A DNA stretch of 64,000 bases, taken from an uncultured Winogradskyella sp. (lineage in GTDB: Bacteria > Bacteroidota > Bacteroidia > Flavobacteriales > Flavobacteriaceae). The notes under the pieces were generated by a model. That model was not told the DNA's origin, did not search any database, and worked only from the letters and a program-made list of their open reading frames with translations. Numbering within the stretch: the stretch's first letter is position 1; every line of letters begins with the position of its first letter. The stretch covers positions 62,001 to 126,000 of the forward strand of contig NZ_CANLYI010000003.1 of the NCBI RefSeq assembly GCF_947495255.1. Reading direction: 5' to 3'. The position numbers and the translations under genes are program-made. Shown here in pieces: positions 35,254 through 44,926 of the stretch.

Positions 35254-36600
35254 TTATCTCATAATTTTATTAGGGAAAACAACAACACTCTCGTGCCCAT
35301 TTTCTCCAACAGAAGCGACACCAAAAAGCGAGTTGTCTATTACTATGCCATTCAGAGTAAATTCTGTTTCGTTTTCTACATAACGACTGTTGTCCCAAGT
35401 AGGTGATGTTGTATCTCTCCAATAAATTTTATAGCCTTTAGCACCATCTACTTTACTCCATTTTAATTTGGCAGAAGCTTCAACAATGCCTCCAATGCCA
35501 ACTTCGGTTGGAGCAGGTGGAGCAGAAGCAAGGCTCGCCATTGTAATAGCATTTACAGCGGTTAGTTTTTTACAATAAGGAAAATTAACATGCTCAAAAG
35601 TATCACCATAATTGATGCTGTTTTCTGTACGGATATCTTGATGTTGTTGCGTGTAGTTTTCATGTGCTTCCATGATTCTTAATCCTGCAAAACCTATGTC
35701 ATTAAAAGGTCTATGGTGTCCACCTCGACCAAAACGATCTAATCTGTAAACTAACATCGGATTCATCTCTGGCATATAAGTTTTTGTGGTTTTATATACG
35801 TAACGAGCCAATTGACGTGAAATACCATCAACTTCGCCACCATAATAACGTCGTGTTGTATTTTGTTTTGTTAATATTTCAGGGTCTGTTTCTGCTGTAG
35901 TGATTGGTTCTGAAAAAATTCGGAATGTACGGTTGTCAATCACACCATCTACACCAGAGATGTTACCTATCATATCATTGTTTAAAACTCCTATAATATC
36001 CCAATTCTGTTCTTTAGCATATTTCGCTAACCCTTGTCCACCAAATAAACCTTGCTCTTCGCCTGAAAGTCCGACATAGATAATACTGTTTTCAAATTTA
36101 TATTGAGATAAAACTCTAGCTGCTTCCATTGCACCAGCCATGCCAGTTGCATTATCATTTGCACCTGGAGCATCTGATGTAAAATCGTTTGGGTCAGTAA
36201 CTCTAGAATCAATATCACCACTCATTATAATAAAACGATTAGGATATTTTGTGCCTTTTTGAATGGCAACTACATTAACCACATTGACATCTTTAACGAT
36301 GCGTTGGTTCGTTCCTTTTTCAACGAAGTTATTCTGATAAAATACGTTGAGGCAGTTGTTACAATCTTTAGATATATTATCGAATTCGGATTTTATCCAA
36401 CGACGAGCAGCACCAATGCCTCTTGTGGCTGAAATAGTATCACTTAAGGTATGTCTTGTGCCAAAATCGGCAAGTTTTTTAACATCATTACGCAAATTTT
36501 CTTCAGAAATTGCATCAACGATGTCATAGATTTTTTGATCTGTTTGCGTAAATGCATTTAATGATAATAGAAGTAGAAATAGCGGAATTAGATGTTTCAT
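35254..36600 (-). CDS. Secreted M28 peptidase with C-terminal fibronectin III domain
   Basis: A 448-residue protein with a signal peptide ending near NAFTQT. The M28 zinc aminopeptidase core has GDIDSR, PGANDNATGMAGAMEAARV (metal Asp), LSGEEQGLFGG (catalytic Glu pair) and NNDMIGN. A fibronectin III-like domain (about 360-445, PAPTEVGIGG onward) ends the protein. There is no clear T9SS sorting tail, so it may be periplasmic or released otherwise. It lies 3 bp after the CBM9 gene. It is expected to cleave N-terminal residues from peptides. Confidence 0.9.
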   Translation of the reverse strand: MKHLIPLFLLLLSLNAFTQTDQKIYDIVDAISEENLRNDVKKLADFGTRHTLSDTISATRGIGAARRWIKSEFDNISKDCNNCLNVFYQNNFVEKGTNQRIVKDVNVVNVVAIQKGTKYPNRFIIMSGDIDSRVTDPNDFTSDAPGANDNATGMAGAMEAARVLSQYKFENSIIYVGLSGEEQGLFGGQGLAKYAKEQNWDIIGVLNNDMIGNISGVDGVIDNRTFRIFSEPITTAETDPEILTKQNTTRRYYGGEVDGISRQLARYVYKTTKTYMPEMNPMLVYRLDRFGRGGHHRPFNDIGFAGLRIMEAHENYTQQHQDIRTENSINYGDTFEHVNFPYCKKLTAVNAITMASLASAPPAPTEVGIGGIVEASAKLKWSKVDGAKGYKIYWRDTTSPTWDNSRYVENETEFTLNGIVIDNSLFGVASVGENGHESVVVFPNKIMR

Positions 36601-36603
36601 AGC

Positions 36604-37746
36604 TTAGTTATTTATAAGTTTTAAAGTTCCGAAAATATTGGCATCAATCCAACCTCTATTTTTGTCTTCTCCGTCAACATATACAGAGCCAATAAAATTT
36701 TCGCGTTCCTTGCTATTGTCATTATCGCAGTAGGCTAGAGCAAAGCCCATTAATTTGCCAGCTTGCAGTTTTATAGGAGAATTTTCAGCATCATCTTTAT
36801 ACGTGTCATTGAATAGAGAGATTCTAACTTCCCAAATGGTCTTGTTTACTGTGGTAACGCGTTTAGATTCTATGTGAGAATTGTAAAGTTTTCCTTTTTT
36901 CTGGGTTGACATATCAACTACATTTCCGTCTAGAGCAATATGATACGCAAACGCATTATGGTTAAATTGATGTTCGCCACCACTATTATCTTCATCTATA
37001 AAAACCTCAAGACAATCATCGTCCCACCATGCAATTAATGGGTTTTTATTGTTATCTATTAATTTGTCATCTTCTATTTCTGCTAAAAGATAAAGCGCGT
37101 CTTCTGTCCAAGTTAATTTGTAACGACCAGAAAAATCTTCTTCTGTATAAGGATTACCTAGCCATCTTTGATCTAAGGGTAACCATGTATTATTTTTCCA
37201 GATTTCTTCATCTGCTTTTCCATCTATTACTGGTTTTATGGTTGCTTTTTTTACAGTATTGAATTGATTTACAGGTTTGTCTATTTTCTTTTTATAGTTG
37301 AATTTAACGGTTTCTGTTTTGCCTTTTGTTTCAATATCAACAAAAATATTCATTTCAGATTCAGATACTTTTTCAAAAATCATACCTTCAAAAACCACTT
37401 TGTTTTCTGTGATTTTTATTAAAGGGAAATCTACGGTCTCATCTTTTCCTTCCCAACCTTTTAAATCCCATCTAAAATGTTTTAATTGAAGCATTAATGT
37501 ATTTTCTACTTCTCTAATAACTTCAATTTCGTAAAAAGAGACTTTACCGTCATTTATAAATTTAAACGAAGCCATCATAGAACCAGCAGATGGTTCGCTC
37601 CAAATTTCTTCTGTAATTCCACCAAAAGCTTCACCTTGCCAAGTGCCAGAAATCCATGCAATGTTTTCTAGTTTTGGTGCTAATGTTTTTTCAGTTTGAG
37701 CGTTGCTTACTAATATTACCAGTAAGAAGAGTATTAAATACTTCAT
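36604..37746 (-). CDS. Secreted protein with DUF6265-like and CBM9-like domains
   Basis: A 380-residue protein with a signal peptide ending near VSNAQT. Residues about 27-150 have the DUF6265 look (WISGTWQGEAFGGITEEIWS, then SFYEIEVIREVENTL). Residues about 165-380 resemble a family 9 carbohydrate-binding domain (VIDGKADEEIWKNNTW, WWDDDCLEVFIDEDNSGG, GWIDANIFGTLKL). CBM9 domains bind sugar chain ends in xylanases but are also common in secreted Bacteroidetes proteins of unknown use. It is 5 bp after the propeller gene and 3 bp before the M28 gene, so it is part of a peptidase operon. No catalytic site is seen. Confidence 0.78.
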   Translation of the reverse strand: MKYLILFLLVILVSNAQTEKTLAPKLENIAWISGTWQGEAFGGITEEIWSEPSAGSMMASFKFINDGKVSFYEIEVIREVENTLMLQLKHFRWDLKGWEGKDETVDFPLIKITENKVVFEGMIFEKVSESEMNIFVDIETKGKTETVKFNYKKKIDKPVNQFNTVKKATIKPVIDGKADEEIWKNNTWLPLDQRWLGNPYTEEDFSGRYKLTWTEDALYLLAEIEDDKLIDNNKNPLIAWWDDDCLEVFIDEDNSGGEHQFNHNAFAYHIALDGNVVDMSTQKKGKLYNSHIESKRVTTVNKTIWEVRISLFNDTYKDDAENSPIKLQAGKLMGFALAYCDNDNSKERENFIGSVYVDGEDKNRGWIDANIFGTLKLINN

Positions 37747-37751
37747 TATAA

Positions 37752-39365
37752 TTATTGTATAAAAGTAACTTTAGAAATTAGTTCGTTTTCAACTTCATAA
37801 ATTGCAATGGCGTAATATATTTTGCCATTTATAAGGACTTTCTCTTTATCAATTACCATATTCCCTATCACTATTCTATTTACAATTTCGGCATTTAAAT
37901 CTGGTACACTATTAAAAAAAGAAGTATATCCTTTTTTTATGGCTTCTTGACCGTCAGAATTTAATGTATCAGGAAAACTATAAAGTTTAATGTTTTCTGA
38001 ATATGTATAAGTAAAAGCATCAATATCTTTATTGTTATAGGCTTCTAACTGCTGGTTAACAATAGTTTCTGGATTAGAAGTTGTATTAGAGTTTCTAATA
38101 AATGTCATTGAATCTATATTTTCAGAATCGACTTTATATATTACTGCTTGTCTAATTGTTCTATTATTTAAAGTAACCAATTCTTCATCAATAATGATGT
38201 TTTTTAAGGTCATACGGTTAATTACTTTAACTATTGATTTTTTATTGTTTTTAAAAAATTGTCTATAGTTTTCTTTAAGTGTATTTCTGCCAGAATACAT
38301 TTTTTCACTTGGAAATCTGTTGACAATAACGTCTGCATCAAAAGAATTAGCGAATTCCTCTAATTGTCTATTATTAAAAGGTTTAATGTGGTTTTGGACA
38401 ATTTGAGAGGCTATTTCAGAAGTGAGATTTGTGTCTGTTTCATTGATGTCTTGGTTAGTTTCATCTACCGTTTCATTAATTGATTCTTCTGTTGTGTCGG
38501 TCGAGTTAATATCGGCAGCAATTAACAATTTTGTAGCAGAAAGGTTTGCTGAAAGTCGTGTGATTTTAGTGATTCCTGATGAAGTCAAATCAGAAACTGT
38601 TTTCCAATTATTATCTTTATTTAAGGTTAGTTTAAATAGTGTACTGTCTTTTCCTGAAAGTATAGTTTTACTCGTTAACCAACAAATATCTTCAACGCCT
38701 GTTAAAGTGTTTGCAATCACTTTGATGACACCAGTTTTAGGATTCAATGATTTTATTTGCCATTGGTTTTCGTTTTCTTTTGAAATAAAACTGACAAGAT
38801 TAGAATTTGGGATTTTATGAAACGATCGCCCAACGTTTGAAGCATATTTGGTATTGGTGCCATCTAGTAGATTAGAAACATATAGATTTAGTTCTTTATC
38901 TTCAATGACAGCAGATACAATTGTATTTTCATCAAACCATGTATAATACGCAACTATTAAGTTGTTAATGAGTTCTGTAGATTGGCCGTTGCTTAAGCTA
39001 TACGTATATAAACGTTGTTTACCATCTAAATCTAAGCGGACTGCAGAAATTTCATGCTTATTTGGAATTTTTAATGGTGAGTATTCGCCTCCTTCTGTAT
39101 GGTTGGTCCATATTTTGGCATTATAGCGTGTATCATATTTAGCAATATCTGTTTGCCCATTTCTTGTAGAAGCAAAAACTATATAACGCTCATCTAAAAA
39201 CGAAGGTTGGTTATCGTAGCCATCGTTATTTGAAATGTTTTTTGCATTACTAAGTTCAATTTTTGAATTATTGACGTCTAAATCGATAAGAAATATTTCT
39301 GTGTTCGATTGGGAGAGTGAAAGTGATGAATATAAACAGCAGATAAAAAGTGTAATAATTCTCAT
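37752..39365 (-). CDS. TolB-like propeller fused to two NTF2-like domains
   Basis: A 537-residue exported protein (signal peptide ending near SLSQSN). Residues about 40-290 form a TolB/PD40-type beta-propeller: QPSFLDERYIVFASTRNGQT is the diagnostic blade, and others are weaker. A Thr/Asn/Glu-rich linker (about 295-325) leads to two SnoaL/NTF2-like domains in tandem. The first is around 328-430 (IVQNHIKPFNNRQLEEFANS) and the second around 437-537 (IVNQQLEAYNNKDIDAFTYT). Both end in similar strands. It is the first gene of the operon leading into the CBM9, M28, M1 and YdeI genes. The combination is unusual and its function unknown. Confidence 0.78.
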   Translation of the reverse strand: MRIITLFICCLYSSLSLSQSNTEIFLIDLDVNNSKIELSNAKNISNNDGYDNQPSFLDERYIVFASTRNGQTDIAKYDTRYNAKIWTNHTEGGEYSPLKIPNKHEISAVRLDLDGKQRLYTYSLSNGQSTELINNLIVAYYTWFDENTIVSAVIEDKELNLYVSNLLDGTNTKYASNVGRSFHKIPNSNLVSFISKENENQWQIKSLNPKTGVIKVIANTLTGVEDICWLTSKTILSGKDSTLFKLTLNKDNNWKTVSDLTSSGITKITRLSANLSATKLLIAADINSTDTTEESINETVDETNQDINETDTNLTSEIASQIVQNHIKPFNNRQLEEFANSFDADVIVNRFPSEKMYSGRNTLKENYRQFFKNNKKSIVKVINRMTLKNIIIDEELVTLNNRTIRQAVIYKVDSENIDSMTFIRNSNTTSNPETIVNQQLEAYNNKDIDAFTYTYSENIKLYSFPDTLNSDGQEAIKKGYTSFFNSVPDLNAEIVNRIVIGNMVIDKEKVLINGKIYYAIAIYEVENELISKVTFIQ

Positions 39366-39402
39366 GATAGTTTTTTTTAAAAACTAAAGGTAGTAAAATA
39401 AA

Positions 39403-39445
39403 AAAGCCAATTCAATCCAAATTTCACATCGGTTGAATTGGCTTT
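39403..39445 (-). terminator. Terminator of the beta-oxidation operon
   Basis: AAAGCCAATTCAA (39403-39415) pairs with TTGAATTGGCTTT (39433-39445), and the stem continues inward two bases. On the minus strand it is followed by a T-run. It lies 40 bp after the acyl-CoA dehydrogenase stop. Confidence 0.88.
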
Positions 39446-39484
39446 ATAATTAGAATTATTTGAGTTAGTCTAATTATTGAATCA

Positions 39485-41293
39485 TTAGAAACAGTACTTA
39501 TTTTCTGCTTTTACTTTTTCTGCAATCTCAATACGTAAATCTACAATATCTGGATAGTTGGCATATTTAGTAAAGCGTTTAAGTCCCATTAACATCATAC
39601 GTTGCTCATCGCCTTCAGCAAAAGAAATAATGCTTTCTTTTCCTTTTTCTTCAACGATATCTACAGCGTGATATAAATATAATTTAGCCATTGCGATTTG
39701 TGCAGATTGCTCTGCTTCGCTAGTACGCTTCACGTTTTTCTCTGTTCTTAAAATTGCAGATTCTGCCATATAGATTTCAATTAAGATATCTGCAGCAGCA
39801 ATTAATAATTGTTGGTGCTCTTCTAGTTGAGGTCCGAATTTTTGAACGGCTCCACCAGCAACCATTAAGAATGTTTTCTTAAGTTTTGCAATCATTTGCT
39901 TTTCTTCTGAAAATAATTCAGAATAATCAGGAGTTTCAAAAGAAGGAATTCCCATTAATTCTTCTTGTACTTTAGAAGCAGGACCTAATAAGTCTACATG
40001 ACCTTTCATTGCCTTTTTCACTAACATACCAACAGCTAACATTCTGTTAATTTCGTTAGTACCTTCATATATACGAGCAATACGAGCATCTCTCCAAGCA
40101 GACTCCATTGGCGTTTCTTCAGAGAATCCCATTCCACCAAAAATTTGGATACCTTCATCTGCAGCATTTTGTACATCTTCAGATACTGCAACTTTTAAAA
40201 TAGAACATTCTATTGCATATTCTTCAACACCTTTAAGTTCTGCTTCTTGATGTGTATTTCCAGCAGCTTCACGCATTGCGATTCTGTCTTCAATATTTTT
40301 TGCAGCTCTATACGTAGCAGATTCACCAGCATAAGTACTAGCAGCCATTTCAGCTAACTTTACTTTGATTGCTCCAAAATCTGCAATAGGAGTTTTAAAT
40401 TGTTTACGCTCTTTAGCATAATTTACAGCAGTAGACAAAATTCTACGTTGAGAATCTAAACATGCAGCAGCAAGCTTTATACGACCAACGTTAAGTGCAT
40501 TCATTGCAATTTTAAACCCTTCACCACGACCAGCTAACATATTTTCTACTGGTACTACAGTGTCGTTAAAGAATACTTGACGTGTAGATGATGCACGAAT
40601 TCCTAATTTGTGCTCTTCTTCACCTAAAGTAATCCCATTTGGAGTATCTCCATTATATTCAACTATAAATCCAGTAATATTTTTATCACCTTCAATACGA
40701 GCAAAAACGATCATCACACTACAGAAACCTGCATTTGAGATCCACATTTTTTGACCGTTAATTTTGTATGATTTTCCATCTGCAGATAATTCAGCAGTTG
40801 TTTTACCAGAATTTGCATCAGATCCAGCTCCAGGCTCTGTTAAACAGTAAGCTCCAAACCACTCACCAGAAGCTAATTTTGGTACATATTTTTGTTTTTG
40901 TTCTTCTGTACCATATAAAGTAATTGGCATAGTCCCAATTCCTGTATGTGCACCAAAAGCAGTACTAAATGATCCTGTTCCAGAAGAAATATAGTCACAA
41001 GTTAATACAGTAGATACAAATCCCATTCCCATTCCACCATAAGCTTCAGGAACAGCTACACTTAAAAACCCCATGTCTCCAGCTTTACGCATAACGTCTT
41101 CTGTTAATGCATAATCTTTAGCTTCAAAACGTGCTTTATGAGGAATAATTTCACGATCATTAAATTCCATTACAGAATCTTTCATCATTGTTTGCTCTTC
41201 TGAAAAATCTTCAGGAGTAAACACATCTTCACATTTTGTTTCTTTTACTAAGAATTGACCTCCACGTAGGATATCTTTTTCTAAATCTGCCAT
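39485..41293 (-). CDS. Acyl-CoA dehydrogenase
   Basis: A 602-residue flavoenzyme, longer than the classical short-chain type (about 380) because of a C-terminal helical extension. It has YCLTEPGAGSDANSGKTTAE (FAD/substrate loop), WISNAGF, the catalytic-region motif YEGTNEINRML and QIFGGMGFSEETPMESAWRD. It catalyses the first oxidation step of fatty acid breakdown and passes electrons to ETF. It is the last gene of the marR-fadB/J-thiolase-dehydrogenase operon, 27 bp after the thiolase. The size resembles the long, membrane-associated acyl-CoA dehydrogenases, suggesting long-chain substrates. Confidence 0.92.
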   Translation of the reverse strand: MADLEKDILRGGQFLVKETKCEDVFTPEDFSEEQTMMKDSVMEFNDREIIPHKARFEAKDYALTEDVMRKAGDMGFLSVAVPEAYGGMGMGFVSTVLTCDYISSGTGSFSTAFGAHTGIGTMPITLYGTEEQKQKYVPKLASGEWFGAYCLTEPGAGSDANSGKTTAELSADGKSYKINGQKMWISNAGFCSVMIVFARIEGDKNITGFIVEYNGDTPNGITLGEEEHKLGIRASSTRQVFFNDTVVPVENMLAGRGEGFKIAMNALNVGRIKLAAACLDSQRRILSTAVNYAKERKQFKTPIADFGAIKVKLAEMAASTYAGESATYRAAKNIEDRIAMREAAGNTHQEAELKGVEEYAIECSILKVAVSEDVQNAADEGIQIFGGMGFSEETPMESAWRDARIARIYEGTNEINRMLAVGMLVKKAMKGHVDLLGPASKVQEELMGIPSFETPDYSELFSEEKQMIAKLKKTFLMVAGGAVQKFGPQLEEHQQLLIAAADILIEIYMAESAILRTEKNVKRTSEAEQSAQIAMAKLYLYHAVDIVEEKGKESIISFAEGDEQRMMLMGLKRFTKYANYPDIVDLRIEIAEKVKAENKYCF

Positions 41294-41320
41294 TTTATAG
41301 TATTGTATTAAGTTCTTTAA

Positions 41321-42511
41321 TTAGTTTAAAAATTCGAATATTCCACAAGCACCTTGACCGGTTCCAACACACATGGTTACTGCTCCATACTTACCTTTCA
41401 TGTCTTGCTTACGCATTTCGTCAAAAAGTTGTACAGATAATTTTGCTCCTGTACATCCTAATGGATGACCAAGTGCAATTGCACCACCATTTACATTAAT
41501 AATATCTGGATTAAGATTTAGTTCTCTAATTACAGCTAAAGATTGAGAAGCAAAAGCTTCATTTAACTCAATTAAAGCTAAATCGTCTTGTTTTAATCCT
41601 GCTTGTTTTAGTGCTTTTGGAATAGCTTTTACTGGTCCAATACCCATAATACGAGGCTCAACACCTGCTGCAGCATAGTTTACCATTCTTGCAATTGGCT
41701 CTAAACCTAACTCTTTAACCATGTCTTCGCTCATAACCATTACAAAAGCAGCTCCATCACTCATTTGTGACGAGTTACCAGCTGTAACACTTCCTCCAGC
41801 AGCAAACACTGCTCTAAGTTTAGCTAAAGCTTCTTTGCTAGTTCCTGCACGAGGACCTTCATCTTTAGTTACTGTGTACGATTTTGTTGCCTTCTTTCCG
41901 TTAGCATCAATATAAGTTTGTTCTACTTCAATTGGTACAATTTGATCTTGAAAACGATTTTCAGCTTGCGCTCTTAATGCTTTCATATGCGAATTGAATG
42001 CAAACTCATCTTGGTCTTCACGAGATACTTTAAACTGTTTTGCAACAGCTTCTGCAGTATTTCCCATTCCCCAATAATAATCTTCATGACCAGCTTTTAC
42101 GATATCGTAGTTCAATTCTGGTTTAAAACCAGTCATTGGTACGCTACTCATACTTTCTGCTCCACCAGCAATAATACAATCTGCCATTCCAGCTTGTATT
42201 TTTGCAGTTGCCATACCAATTGTTTCTACTCCAGAAGAGCAAAAACGGTTTACAGTTACACCAGGAACATCCACAATATCTAATCCCATTAAAGAGATTA
42301 AACGTGCCATATTTAATCCTTGAGAACCTTCTGGCATTGCGTTACCAACAATAACATCGTCAATACGCTTTGGGTCTAAACCTGGCAATTCCTTCATCAT
42401 ATACTTGATGGTTTCTGCTGCCAATTCATCTGTTCTTTTAAAACGGAACACGCCTTTTGGTGCTTTACCAACTGCGGTTCTATATGCTTTTACTATATAT
42501 GCTGTTTTCAT
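41321..42511 (-). CDS. fadA: Acetyl-CoA C-acyltransferase (3-ketoacyl-CoA thiolase)
   Basis: A 396-residue thiolase of usual length. The acylated Cys lies in NRFCSSGVETIGMA, the second site in NEAFASQS and GHPLGCTGAK, and the final catalytic Cys in MCVGTGQGACGIFE. It splits 3-ketoacyl-CoA to acetyl-CoA and a shortened acyl-CoA, the last step of beta-oxidation. It lies 5 bp after the multifunctional FadB/J-like gene and is part of the same transcript. The neighbours argue for the degradative role over biosynthetic acetoacetyl-CoA formation. Confidence 0.94.
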   Translation of the reverse strand: MKTAYIVKAYRTAVGKAPKGVFRFKRTDELAAETIKYMMKELPGLDPKRIDDVIVGNAMPEGSQGLNMARLISLMGLDIVDVPGVTVNRFCSSGVETIGMATAKIQAGMADCIIAGGAESMSSVPMTGFKPELNYDIVKAGHEDYYWGMGNTAEAVAKQFKVSREDQDEFAFNSHMKALRAQAENRFQDQIVPIEVEQTYIDANGKKATKSYTVTKDEGPRAGTSKEALAKLRAVFAAGGSVTAGNSSQMSDGAAFVMVMSEDMVKELGLEPIARMVNYAAAGVEPRIMGIGPVKAIPKALKQAGLKQDDLALIELNEAFASQSLAVIRELNLNPDIINVNGGAIALGHPLGCTGAKLSVQLFDEMRKQDMKGKYGAVTMCVGTGQGACGIFEFLN

Positions 42512-42516
42512 TTTTC

Positions 42517-44925
42517 TTAGTTTCTTAAAGGTTTACCTTTTGTTAACATGTGCTGAATACGTTCTAAAGTTTTACGCTCTGTACATAAACTTAAGAAAGC
42601 TTCACGCTCTAAATCCAATAAATATTGTTCTGTTACGCGTGTTGGTTCAGATAAATCTCCACCAGCCATTACGTAAGCTAATTTATTAGCGATTTTCATA
42701 TCGTGTTCAGAAATGTAGTTAGAGTCTTCCATAGAGTCTGTACCTACCATAAACATTCCTAATGCTTGTTTACCTAGAACTAAAACGTCATCTCTTTTTA
42801 CTGGTTGTGTGTAACCTGAATTAGCCATTAGCATAGCGTGTTGTTTTGCAACTGCTATTTGACGGTCTTTGTTTACAACCACAACATCTTTTCCTTTTTG
42901 CAATAAGTTTAAGTCAAAAGCTTCGTAAGCAGAAGTAGATACTTTAGCCATACCAATAGTTAAGAAATGCTCTTGTAAAACGTTTAATTGTACATCGCCT
43001 TTATGGAAAAGGTCTTGCGCTCTTAAGGCCATTTCTTTAGAACCACCACCACCAGGAATAACACCAACACCAAACTCTACAAGTCCCATGTAAGTTTCTG
43101 CTGCTGCAACTACTTTATCCGCGTGTAATGATAATTCACATCCACCACCTAAAGCCATTCCGTGAGGAGCAGAGATAGTTGGGATAGAAGAATAACGCAT
43201 ACGCATCATAGAATCTTGGAAATATTTGATAGCCATGTTAAGCTCATCATATTCTTGTTCTGCAGCCATCATGAAAATCATTCCGATGTTTGCACCAACA
43301 GAGAAGTTTGCAGCTTGGTTACCAACGACTAAACCAGCAAAATCTTTTTCTGCTAAATCAATAGCTTTATTTAATCCAGCTAAAACGTCTCCACCAATAG
43401 TGTTCATTTTAGATTGGAATTCTAGGTTAAGGATTCCGTCTCCGATATCTTCGATAACAACACCAGAGTTTTTAAACACTTCGTTTGTTTTTCTAATATT
43501 ATCAAGGATGATGAAACTATCTTGACCAGGTATTTTAGTTTGTTTTTTAGAAGGAATATCATAGAAATATGAAGCACCATCTTTTACAGTGTAGAATGAC
43601 ATGTTGCCAGAAGCAAGCATGTCATTAACCCAAGCAGCAGGCTCTAAACCTTCCGCTTTCATTAATTCAATTCCTTTTTCAACTCCAATAGCATCCCAAA
43701 TTTGGAAAGGTCCGTGTTCCCAACCAAAACCAGCTTTCATAGCATCATCAATCTTATAAAGCTCATCTGAAATTTCTGGAATACGATTAGATACGTAAGC
43801 AAATAATGCCGTGAAGCTTTTTCTGTAAAACTCACCTGCTTTATCTTTTCCTTTTACTAATACTTTAAAACGATCTACTACTTTATCAATAGTTTTAGTC
43901 ATTTCTAAAGTTGCGAATTTTGCGCGTTTCGCAGAACGGTATTCTAAGGTGTTTAAGTCAAGAGAAAGAATTTCTTTTTTCCCATCGGCTGAAACATTCT
44001 TTTTATAAAAACCTTGTCCAGTTTTACTTCCTAACCATTTGTTTTCCATCATTGTGTTGATGAAATCTGGTAATTTAAATAACTCTAAACGTTCGTCATT
44101 AGGGCAATTTTCTCTAATTCCGTTAGCCACGTGAACCAAAGTATCTAAACCTACAACATCAACTGTACGGAAGGTTGCCGATTTAGGACGACCAATTACT
44201 GGTCCTGATAATTTATCGACTTCCTCGATAGTTAAATCTAAATCTTTAACCGCATGAAATAAACTCTGTATGCTAAAAATACCAACCCTGTTTCCTATGA
44301 AAGCAGGAGTGTCTTTAGCAATAACAGATGTTTTTCCTAAGAACTTTTCGCCATATTCATTTAAAAACTCTAAAACAGAAGCATCTGTTTTTGGTCCAGG
44401 AATAATTTCGAATAATTTTAAGTAACGCGCTGGATTAAAGAAGTGCGTTCCACAGAAATGCTTCTGGAAATCTTCACTACGACCTTCACTCATAAATTTG
44501 ATTGGAATACCAGACGTATTTGATGTAATTAATGTTCCTGGCTTACGGTATTTTTCTAAGTTTTCGAACACCATTTTTTTGATGTCTAGTCTTTCAACTA
44601 CAACTTCCATAATCCAATCTACATCTGCAACCTTAGCAATATCATCTTCTAAGTTACCTGTAGTGATACGACTAGCAAAAGATTGACTGTAAATAGGAGA
44701 GGGCTTAGATTTTAAAGATGCTGTTAAGGCATCGTTTACTAATCTATTTCTTACGACTTTGTCTTCTAAAGTTAAACCTTTAGCTTTTTCTTTGTCGTTT
44801 AGTTCTCTAGGAACAATGTCTAATAGTAATACATCTACACCAATATTGGCGAAGTGACAGGCGATACCTGATCCCATAATTCCGGAACCAATAATCGCAA
44901 CTTTTTTAATTCTACGTTTGCTCAT
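42517..44925 (-). CDS. 3-Hydroxyacyl-CoA dehydrogenase / enoyl-CoA hydratase, reversed domain order
   Basis: An 802-residue bifunctional enzyme. The dehydrogenase is N-terminal, with NAD site VAIIGSGIMGSGIACHFANI, GTHFFNPARYLKLFEIIP and a second dehydrogenase C-domain to about 460. The hydratase/isomerase domain is C-terminal (about 490-760) with HGMALGGGCELSLHAD and VEFGVGVIPGGGG. E. coli FadB and FadJ have the hydratase first, so this is the opposite order, a form known in several phyla. It performs hydration and NAD-linked oxidation in fatty acid breakdown. It starts 1 bp after marR and lies 5 bp before the thiolase. Confidence 0.93.
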   Translation of the reverse strand: MSKRRIKKVAIIGSGIMGSGIACHFANIGVDVLLLDIVPRELNDKEKAKGLTLEDKVVRNRLVNDALTASLKSKPSPIYSQSFASRITTGNLEDDIAKVADVDWIMEVVVERLDIKKMVFENLEKYRKPGTLITSNTSGIPIKFMSEGRSEDFQKHFCGTHFFNPARYLKLFEIIPGPKTDASVLEFLNEYGEKFLGKTSVIAKDTPAFIGNRVGIFSIQSLFHAVKDLDLTIEEVDKLSGPVIGRPKSATFRTVDVVGLDTLVHVANGIRENCPNDERLELFKLPDFINTMMENKWLGSKTGQGFYKKNVSADGKKEILSLDLNTLEYRSAKRAKFATLEMTKTIDKVVDRFKVLVKGKDKAGEFYRKSFTALFAYVSNRIPEISDELYKIDDAMKAGFGWEHGPFQIWDAIGVEKGIELMKAEGLEPAAWVNDMLASGNMSFYTVKDGASYFYDIPSKKQTKIPGQDSFIILDNIRKTNEVFKNSGVVIEDIGDGILNLEFQSKMNTIGGDVLAGLNKAIDLAEKDFAGLVVGNQAANFSVGANIGMIFMMAAEQEYDELNMAIKYFQDSMMRMRYSSIPTISAPHGMALGGGCELSLHADKVVAAAETYMGLVEFGVGVIPGGGGSKEMALRAQDLFHKGDVQLNVLQEHFLTIGMAKVSTSAYEAFDLNLLQKGKDVVVVNKDRQIAVAKQHAMLMANSGYTQPVKRDDVLVLGKQALGMFMVGTDSMEDSNYISEHDMKIANKLAYVMAGGDLSEPTRVTEQYLLDLEREAFLSLCTERKTLERIQHMLTKGKPLRN

Positions 44926-44926
44926 C

